Of a stretch of DNA of 5,447 nucleotides, positions 1 to 4,233 are shown piece after piece; within the stretch, counting starts at the first letter, position 1, and each line of letters opens with the position of its first letter. The notes beneath the pieces were generated by a model. That model had not been told where the DNA came from and ran no database searches. It worked only from the letters and a program-made list of their open reading frames with translations. Location: the NCBI GenBank assembly GCA_029077775.1, contig JAQNCU010000220.1:1-5447 (forward strand), written 5' to 3'. Source of the DNA: Acidocella sp. (GTDB taxonomy: Bacteria > Pseudomonadota > Alphaproteobacteria > Acetobacterales > Acetobacteraceae). Position numbers and translations under genes: made by a program.

Positions 1-155
1 TCAAATTGGTAATCGCAACCGCAACAGCCATGACACCCCCCGTCGTTAAACCAACGGGAGACACCGAATCACAACCAACCGCGCCGGGGGAATCAACTAC
101 GAGTCAGAAAATTCGGCGGCTGGTATAACGTATAGTGGAGGGTGATTTTTTGTGA

Positions 156-201
156 GCAATTGCATCCGATCAAATCGTATGTTGAGTCAACCTGATCGGA
201 T
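156..201. repeat. Clustered palindromes downstream of fdhD
   Basis: A 9-bp perfect inverted repeat, ATCCGATCA (164-172) and TGATCGGAT (193-201), lies 6 nt past the fdhD stop codon. Its 20-nt loop contains the palindrome GTTGAGTCAAC (181-191), and the 8-bp palindrome GCAATTGC (156-163) touches its left arm. Neither strand shows a T-run right after the stem, so a standard terminator is not supported. It may still act as an mRNA 3'-end structure for fdhD or as protein binding sites. The rest of 1-207 is relatively AT-rich, and I can name no gene in it. Confidence 0.45.
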
Positions 202-207
202 ATTGAT

Positions 208-996
208 CTAAAATCCCAGCCGCTCGCCATGCGTGAACACCTCGAACCCGTCATCGCGCGCGATGGCGACCAGCGTCATACCCGCCTGCTCGGCATCACG
301 GACGGCGCGCGCGCTGGGGACCGAGACCGCCACGAATATCTCCGCACCAAACATCGCGGCCTTCTGGATCAGCTCGATTGAGACCCGGCTGGTAACCAGA
401 ACAACCCGCGGGGCCTGGGGCAAACGCGCGGCAGCGCCGATGGCTTTATCCAGGGCATTATGGCGGCCCACATCCTCGCGCACCAGAATATGATTCGCCG
501 CCGGGGTGAAGATGCCAGCGGCATGTACCGCGCGAGTCTCATGGTTCAGGTGCTGCTGCGTCGCCAGACGCGCCACGGCGGCGGCAATAGCGGCGGGGGC
601 CACGCGCAGTGTATGGGGAACAAGCCGGGGCGGGCGGATGGCCTGATCCAAACTATCCATGCCACACAACCCACACCCGGCTGGCCCCGCGATGTACCGG
701 CGGCGCTGGTCCAGCGCCTCACGCCGCCCTGGCGCCAACTCCATCCGACACTCAATGCCCTGCGCCAGCGTGATGATTTCAAGCGAAAGAATATCCGCAA
801 ATGTCTCGATAATGCCTTCGCTGAGCGAAAACCCCAGGGCGAAATCTTCGAGGTCCTGCGGGCTCGCCATCATCACCGCGAAACTACGACGGTCATAGGT
901 GAGGGCGATGGCGGTTTCTTCTGGCAGGCAGCGCATACCCGCAGCGGACGCACCCCGCCATACCACCGTGGGAACGGTGAATTTTGGCTCGTTCAT
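208..996 (-). CDS. fdhD: Formate dehydrogenase accessory sulfurtransferase FdhD
   Basis: FdhD is a cytosolic protein that passes sulfur, supplied by an IscS-type desulfurase, to the bis-MGD molybdenum cofactor so that formate dehydrogenase becomes active. The 262-residue product shows VMMASPQDLEDFALGFSLSEG at residues 41-61, nearly identical to the E. coli protein, then the catalytic loop GCGLCG with C98 and C101. VREDVGRHNALDKAIG follows at about 162-177 (cofactor-binding region). The C-terminal SRVSIELIQKAAMFGAEI and FTHGERL are also typical. The start is ATG at 994-996: an earlier in-frame ATG at 1078-1080 would lie inside rplQ and put the terminator within the gene. No convincing Shine-Dalgarno precedes the chosen ATG. 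No formate dehydrogenase structural gene is present in the window. Function is confident from motifs; start and expression signal are less certain. Confidence 0.95.
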   Translation of the reverse strand: MNEPKFTVPTVVWRGASAAGMRCLPEETAIALTYDRRSFAVMMASPQDLEDFALGFSLSEGIIETFADILSLEIITLAQGIECRMELAPGRREALDQRRRYIAGPAGCGLCGMDSLDQAIRPPRLVPHTLRVAPAAIAAAVARLATQQHLNHETRAVHAAGIFTPAANHILVREDVGRHNALDKAIGAAARLPQAPRVVLVTSRVSIELIQKAAMFGAEIFVAVSVPSARAVRDAEQAGMTLVAIARDDGFEVFTHGERLGF

Positions 997-1013
997 GCGC
1001 GGATTGAGGCCAT

Positions 1014-1043
1014 AAAAAAAGGGCAAACCAAGGTTTGCCCTTT
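1014..1043 (-). terminator. Intrinsic terminator of the alpha operon
   Basis: On the minus strand GGGCAAACC, a 2-nt centre, and GGTTTGCCC form a perfect stem (8-9 bp, 1021-1040). The stem is flanked by AAA upstream and a run of seven T (1014-1020) downstream, a textbook Rho-independent terminator. It starts about 23 nt after the rplQ stop and ends 17 nt before the fdhD start codon. Confidence 0.93.
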
Positions 1044-1066
1044 GCCGACATGGGGCGAACCCAGCA

Positions 1067-1489
1067 TCATTCCGAATCATCCTCGGCGGCTGCCTCGGGC
1101 TTCGGGCCGCTATCCCGGCCTTTGGCGGCGATATCGCGATCCATCAGCTCAATAACCGCCATATCCGCCGCGTCGCCAAAGCGCATCCCGGCCTTCAGCA
1201 CGCGGGTGTAACCGCCATTGCGGGTTTTGTAACGTGTGGCCAGCGCATCGAATAATTTGGCAACGATGGTCTCATCACGTAGCTGGTCGAAGGCCTGCCG
1301 CTTGGCATGCAGCCCACCACGCTTGCCCAGCGTAATCAGCTTCTCCGCCACTGGCCGCAGCTCCTTGGCCTTCGGCAATGTGGTGGTGATTTGCTCATGC
1401 TTGATGAGTGCCACAGCCATGTTTCTGAACATGGCGGCGCGATGGGATGACGTGACGCTGAGTTTACGACCGCTGAGACCGTGACGCAT
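1067..1489 (-). CDS. rplQ: 50S ribosomal protein L17
   Basis: L17 binds 23S rRNA near the polypeptide exit side of the 50S subunit. The 140-residue product opens with the hallmark MRHGLSGRKLSVTSSHRAAMFRNMAVALIKHEQI (family signature in the first ~35 residues) and continues with ITTTLPKAKELRPVAEKLITLGKRG. It ends in an acidic Ala/Glu/Asp-rich tail of about 17 residues, an extension common in Alphaproteobacteria and absent from the shorter E. coli protein. The ATG start lies 24 nt after the rpoA stop. The ribosome binding site is weak (AGAAAG about 10 nt upstream), so coupling to rpoA translation is plausible. It is the last gene of the alpha operon: the stop is TGA, and an intrinsic terminator begins about 23 nt downstream. 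Confidence 0.98.
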   Translation of the reverse strand: MRHGLSGRKLSVTSSHRAAMFRNMAVALIKHEQITTTLPKAKELRPVAEKLITLGKRGGLHAKRQAFDQLRDETIVAKLFDALATRYKTRNGGYTRVLKAGMRFGDAADMAVIELMDRDIAAKGRDSGPKPEAAAEDDSE

Positions 1490-1513
1490 AATAAGGACTT
1501 TCTGTTTACGCTT

Positions 1514-2548
1514 TTAGAAGGGTTGGTCGGAACGCTTGGCCAGTTCTTCGATATTCTCAGGCGGCCAATCTGTCACGCTCATCCCTAAGGACAACCCCAT
1601 GACCGTCAACACTTCCTTGATTTCATTCAAGGATTTACGACCGAAATTCGGGGTCCGCAGCATCTCCTGCTCGCTCTTCTGCACCAGATCACCGATATAC
1701 ACGATGTTATCGTTCTTGAGGCAATTGGCGCTACGCACCGAAAGCTCAAGCTCATCGACCTTGCGCAGCAGGTTGGCATTGAACGGCAGCTCGATCCTCG
1801 GTTCCTCGGCGCGCAGGCGCTGGGGCTCCTCGAAATTCACGAACATGCCGAGCTGGTCTTGCAATATCCGCGCGGCCAGGGCCACGGAATCCTCCGGCGC
1901 AATCGCGCCATTGGTTTCAACTTCCAGGATCAGCTTGTCATAATCGGTAACCTGCCCCACACGGGTCTTTTCAACCCGGTAAGACACCCGGCGGACTGGT
2001 GAATAAATCGCATCGACCGGGATGAGCCCGATCGGCGCGTCCTCGGGCCGGTTGGCCGAGGCCGCCTCATACCCACGACCGGAGCCGACGGTGAATTCCA
2101 TACCCAAGGTTGCCCCATCATCGAGCGTGCACAGCACGAGGTCGGGGTTCATGATCTCGATATCGTGGCCCGCCTGGATCTGCCCGGCCTTGATCTCCCC
2201 CGGACCGGTGGCGGTTAGCACCATACGCTTCGGCCCCTCGCCATGCATCTTCACGGCGAGTTGCTTGATGTTCAGCACGATGTCGGTCACGTCCTCACGC
2301 ACGCCGACGAGCGTTGAGAATTCATGCAGCACGCCATCGATCCGCACCGCGGTCACCGCTGCTCCCTGGAGGGATGACAGCAGCACCCGGCGCAGCGAGT
2401 TGCCGAGCGTCATGCCAAAGCCGCGCTCCAGCGGTTCAGCGATGATGGTGGCCACACGTCCGGCATCGGAGCCTGGCTCAACATCAAGCTGTTCCGGCTT
2501 GATCAGCATTTGCCAATTACGTTGCAAAGTAAGGCTTGTATCTTTCAA
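1514..2548 (-). CDS. rpoA: DNA-directed RNA polymerase subunit alpha
   Basis: The alpha subunit dimerises to scaffold RNA polymerase assembly, and its C-terminal domain binds UP elements and activators. With the TTG start chosen here the product is 344 residues, close to the 335-340 typical of Alphaproteobacteria. The N-terminal domain shows LERGFGMTLGNSLRRVLLSSL at about residues 40-60 and continues through VREDVTDIVLNIK and the NRPEDAPIGLIPVDAIYSPVRRV region. The C-terminal domain begins near ELPFNANLL and carries VRSANCLK, with Arg272 equivalent to E. coli R265 (UP-element contact), followed by TPNFGRKSLNEIK and GLSLGM. The start rests on two facts. A GGAGGA site lies 7 nt upstream, and the resulting N-terminus keeps LQRNWQxLIKPE, which I recall as present in related alpha subunits. 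The ATG at 2507-2509 would delete that segment. rplQ follows after 24 nt. Confidence 0.96.
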   Translation of the reverse strand: MKDTSLTLQRNWQMLIKPEQLDVEPGSDAGRVATIIAEPLERGFGMTLGNSLRRVLLSSLQGAAVTAVRIDGVLHEFSTLVGVREDVTDIVLNIKQLAVKMHGEGPKRMVLTATGPGEIKAGQIQAGHDIEIMNPDLVLCTLDDGATLGMEFTVGSGRGYEAASANRPEDAPIGLIPVDAIYSPVRRVSYRVEKTRVGQVTDYDKLILEVETNGAIAPEDSVALAARILQDQLGMFVNFEEPQRLRAEEPRIELPFNANLLRKVDELELSVRSANCLKNDNIVYIGDLVQKSEQEMLRTPNFGRKSLNEIKEVLTVMGLSLGMSVTDWPPENIEELAKRSDQPF

Positions 2549-2555
2549 TTTCTTA

Positions 2556-2561
2556 TCCTCC
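2556..2561 (-). promoter_or_regulatory. Shine-Dalgarno that sets the TTG start of rpoA
   Basis: GGAGGA on the minus strand, 7 nt before TTG at 2546-2548. It is the strongest ribosome binding site in the window. It is the main reason to prefer the TTG start over the in-frame ATG at 2507-2509 or the much earlier ATG at 2642-2644, which lies inside rpsK. Confidence 0.75.
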
Positions 2562-2587
2562 GGCCCCGCCTGCTTCTGGCGCGGGCC
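2562..2587 (-). promoter_or_regulatory. Intercistronic hairpin next to the rpoA ribosome binding site
   Basis: In the rpsK-rpoA gap the arms 2562-2570 and 2578-2587 pair over 9 GC base pairs with one bulged base and a 7-nt loop. The minus-strand sequence after the stem is GGAGGATAAG, so there is no U-tract and it is not an intrinsic terminator. The stem ends exactly where the rpoA Shine-Dalgarno (2556-2561) begins. This placement could affect rpoA translation or mark a processing or stability site. The function is inferred. Confidence 0.5.
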
Positions 2588-2609
2588 ATGTCCAAAACAA
2601 ATCCCGGCG

Positions 2610-2999
2610 TTAAACGCGGCGGCGTTTGCGCGGACGGCAGCCATTATGCGGAATGGGTGTCAGATCGCGGATCGCCGAAATCTGGAACCCGACGGTCTGC
2701 AACGCGCGCAGCGCGCTTTCCCGGCCCGAACCAGGGCCGCTGACCTCGATCTCCAGCATCTCCATCCCATGCTCGCGGGCTTTGCGCCCGGCATCCTCGG
2801 CGGCAACCTGGGCGGCATAGGGCGTGGATTTCCGGCTGCCCTTAAAACCCTGGCTACCGGCAGATGACCAGGCGATGGTGTTGCCCTGCGCATCCGTGAT
2901 GTTGACCATGGTATTGTTGAAACTGGCGAGCACATGCGCGACGCCAGAGATGATGTTCTTGCGTTCTTTTTTGCGGGGGCGTGAAGCGGCTTTCGCCAT
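2610..2999 (-). CDS. rpsK: 30S ribosomal protein S11
   Basis: S11 lies on the platform of the 30S subunit, next to the 3' region of 16S rRNA and the mRNA exit. The product is 129 residues, the standard length. Diagnostic stretches are VAHVLASFNNTMVNITDAQGN (broken only by normal variation), WSSAGSQGFKGSRKSTPYAAQ, EVSGPGSGRESALRAL and the C-terminal HNGCRPRKRRRV. The usual tail as I recall it is HNGCRPPK, so the second Pro is replaced by Arg here. The ATG start is supported by an AGGA site 8 nt upstream (3008-3011). It follows rpsM by 32 nt and precedes rpoA by 61 nt; that gap carries a hairpin. Confidence 0.98.
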   Translation of the reverse strand: MAKAASRPRKKERKNIISGVAHVLASFNNTMVNITDAQGNTIAWSSAGSQGFKGSRKSTPYAAQVAAEDAGRKAREHGMEMLEIEVSGPGSGRESALRALQTVGFQISAIRDLTPIPHNGCRPRKRRRV

Positions 3000-3031
3000 A
3001 TCGGTAATCCTGAAAAACGAATTGGCGTGAC

Positions 3032-3409
3032 TTATTTCGTAACTTTTTTCTTGCCGGCAATCGCCACGGCCTTGCCTTTGCGCGTGCGGGCATTGGTGTG
3101 GGTACGCTGGCCACGAACCGGCAACCCTTTACGGTGGCGCAAGCCCCGATAACAACCCAGATCGATCAACCGCTTGATGTTCATCGCGTTTTCACGGCGC
3201 AAATCACCCTCAACCCGGTAATCCTTGTCGATCAACTCACGCAGCCGCAGAATCTCGTCATCCGAGAGTTGGTTAACCCGGCGCTCATCGGGGATCCCCA
3301 ATGTCTTGCAGATATCATGGGCTTTCACCGGGCCAATGCCGTAAATATAGCGAAGGCTGATCAAAACACGCTTATTTGTGGGAATATTAACGCCGGCAAT
3401 ACGCGCCAC
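3032..3409 (-). CDS. rpsM: 30S ribosomal protein S13
   Basis: S13 sits in the head of the 30S subunit, where it contacts 16S rRNA, the P-site tRNA and the 50S through intersubunit bridges. The 125-residue product is normal length. It opens with the family hallmark MARIAGVNIPTNKRV, followed by YIYGIGPVKAHDIC (helix-two-turn-helix region). It closes with the signature GLRHRKGLPVRGQRTHTNARTRKG and a Lys-rich tail that reaches toward tRNA. The start codon is GTG, with a good AGGAG site 7 nt upstream. It is the first gene after the adk-rpsM gap, and rpsK starts 32 nt downstream. In E. coli the equivalent leader is the S4 target for alpha-operon autoregulation. rpsD is not in this cluster, so that control cannot be assumed. 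Confidence 0.98.
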   Translation of the reverse strand: MARIAGVNIPTNKRVLISLRYIYGIGPVKAHDICKTLGIPDERRVNQLSDDEILRLRELIDKDYRVEGDLRRENAMNIKRLIDLGCYRGLRHRKGLPVRGQRTHTNARTRKGKAVAIAGKKKVTK

Positions 3410-3416
3410 GTGGTCT

Positions 3417-3421
3417 CTCCT
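3417..3421 (-). promoter_or_regulatory. Shine-Dalgarno of rpsM, supports a GTG start
   Basis: AGGAG on the minus strand, 7 nt before the GTG at 3407-3409. It fixes the non-ATG start of rpsM, which also gives the canonical S13 N-terminus MARIAGVNIP. Confidence 0.8.
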
Positions 3422-3437
3422 GAGGTCATAACAAAGA

Positions 3438-3462
3438 GCGGCGCCCCATTGGTGAGCGCCGC
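3438..3462 (-). promoter_or_regulatory. Leader stem-loop at the 5' end of rpsM mRNA
   Basis: A perfect 7-bp GC stem (GCGGCGC at 3438-3444 pairing with GCGCCGC at 3456-3462) encloses an 11-nt loop. On the minus strand the stem is followed by TCTTTGTT, a short U-rich stretch. If transcription starts at the promoter just upstream, the stem is at or within a few nucleotides of the RNA 5' end. Possible roles are mRNA stabilisation, an attenuator for readthrough RNA arriving from adk, or a binding site for autogenous ribosomal-protein control. None of these is proven, and the U-tract is too broken for a confident terminator call. Confidence 0.5.
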
Positions 3463-3470
3463 GAAAACGG

Positions 3471-3498
3471 GTTATAGCGGCGCGACAAACAGAGTCAA
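3471..3498 (-). promoter_or_regulatory. Sigma-70-type promoter for the alpha operon
   Basis: On the minus strand a TTGACT -35 box (3493-3498) is followed by a 16-nt spacer and a TATAAC -10 box (3471-3476). Each hexamer is one base from consensus. The expected transcription start is around 3462-3465, giving a 5' leader of about 54 nt before the rpsM start codon. It lies in the 147-nt adk-rpsM gap, the largest gap inside the cluster, where an alpha-operon promoter would be expected. rpsM-rpsK-rpoA-rplQ could therefore be transcribed independently of, or in addition to, readthrough from the spc operon. A GAGTC (GANTC) site overlaps the -35 box. Confidence 0.7.
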
Positions 3499-3546
3499 CG
3501 AGGCACGATCAATTTTTCGTGATATCGCCCCAGCCGCGCATCCCTG

Positions 3547-3569
3547 CCCCGCGTGTTTAAGGCGCGGGG
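3547..3569 (-). other. GC-rich hairpin enclosing the adk stop codon
   Basis: A perfect 7-bp inverted repeat, CCCCGCG (3547-3553) and CGCGGGG (3563-3569), brackets a 9-nt loop that contains the adk TAA (3557-3559). The minus-strand sequence after the stem is CAGGGATGCG, with no U-tract, so this is not a canonical intrinsic terminator. It could protect the 3' end of a spc-operon transcript or assist Rho-dependent termination. The structure is seen directly in the sequence; the role is inference. Confidence 0.45.
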
Positions 3570-4222
3570 ACGCCTATTTTGCGTAAAACCGCCTCGATCT
3601 GCGCTTCCACAGCGTCCATGTCGGCCATGCCGTCCACGGAGTGGAGCCGCCCCTTGGCCCGGTAATAGGGCAAAATCGGCGCGGTCTGCGCGTTATACGC
3701 TTCCAGCCTCGCATGCACGGTCTCGGCCTTGTCATCCGGGCGGCGGCTAAAATCCCCACTGCCACAGACATCGCAAACACCCTCATGCCGCGGCCTTTTG
3801 AACAAATCATGATACCCCGCGCCACATTTGGCACAGGTGAACCGCCCTGAGATGCGCGCCACGAGCACGGCCTCATCAACCTTCAGCTCGATCACCCCGT
3901 CGAGATCGACCTTCGTGGTGTGCAGCAATTCATCCAGCGCCTCGGCCTGCGGCACGGTGCGCGGGAAACCATCGAGAATAAACCCGTTTGCACAATCAGG
4001 CCGCGCGATCCGCTCCCCGATCATGCGAATGATCAGCGCATCTGACACCAGCCCGCCCGAATCCATGATGCTTTTCGCCTCCAGCCCGATCGCGGATCCG
4101 GATTTTACCTCAGCGCGGAGCATGTCACCCGTGGAGATCTGCGCCACGCCATAGCGGGTTTCCAGCAGCTTGGATTGCGTGCCCTTTCCGGCACCCGGCG
4201 GACCCAGCAGTATCAGTTCCAC
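3557..4222 (-). CDS. adk: Adenylate kinase with Cys4 (zinc-type) lid
   Basis: Cytosolic enzyme that interconverts ATP + AMP and 2 ADP. The 221-residue protein is a long-form bacterial Adk. Walker A GPPGAGKGT lies at residues 7-15, the AMP-site STGDMLR at 30-36, and GFPRT with Arg88 at 85-89. Lid-side arginines R123 and R127, then R161 and R172, match E. coli R119/R123 and R156/R167 by position. The lid carries C130-x2-C133 and C150-x2-C153, the tetracysteine pattern that binds structural zinc in many Gram-positive and some proteobacterial Adks; E. coli lacks it. The start is GTG at 4220-4222. It is chosen because the Walker loop begins at the usual residue 7 and a GGGGAG ribosome binding site (4229-4234) sits 6 nt upstream, overlapping the secY stop codon. 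This arrangement suggests translational coupling to secY. The gene ends inside a GC-rich hairpin, and the next gene, rpsM, is 147 nt away with its own promoter. Confidence 0.98.
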   Translation of the reverse strand: MELILLGPPGAGKGTQSKLLETRYGVAQISTGDMLRAEVKSGSAIGLEAKSIMDSGGLVSDALIIRMIGERIARPDCANGFILDGFPRTVPQAEALDELLHTTKVDLDGVIELKVDEAVLVARISGRFTCAKCGAGYHDLFKRPRHEGVCDVCGSGDFSRRPDDKAETVHARLEAYNAQTAPILPYYRAKGRLHSVDGMADMDAVEAQIEAVLRKIGVPAP

Positions 4223-4233
4223 GTCACTCTCCC

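Noticed and set aside
39..58. CCCGT/ACGGG hairpin
   Set aside because: It is only 5 bp with a 10-nt loop and no T-run, which is within chance expectation.
140..151. T-run at 146-151 as a plus-strand terminator
   Set aside because: No GC-rich stem precedes it; only a weak TATA/TATA pairing is nearby.
124..160. Minus-strand promoter with TTGCTC and TATACG for a leftward gene
   Set aside because: The spacing is about 19 nt and the -35 is poor. There is no confirmed gene to the left to support it.
997..1080. Longer fdhD start at the ATG 1078-1080
   Set aside because: It would add 28 residues encoded by the rplQ end and the terminator hairpin. The added residues do not resemble FdhD, and ATG 994-996 gives a normal length.
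460..1155. 231-codon plus-strand frame over fdhD and the rplQ end
   Set aside because: It runs antisense through fdhD, the terminator and rplQ, with no ribosome binding site or family resemblance.
2549..2644. Longer rpoA start at the ATG 2642-2644
   Set aside because: It lies inside rpsK and would add a non-homologous segment. The GGAGGA-TTG pair downstream fits the family N-terminus.
2022..2867. 281-codon open frame on the plus strand across rpoA and rpsK
   Set aside because: It is antisense to two certain genes, its product is a low-complexity Ser/Pro/Arg-rich string with no recognisable domain, and its openness follows from the codon bias of the minus-strand genes.
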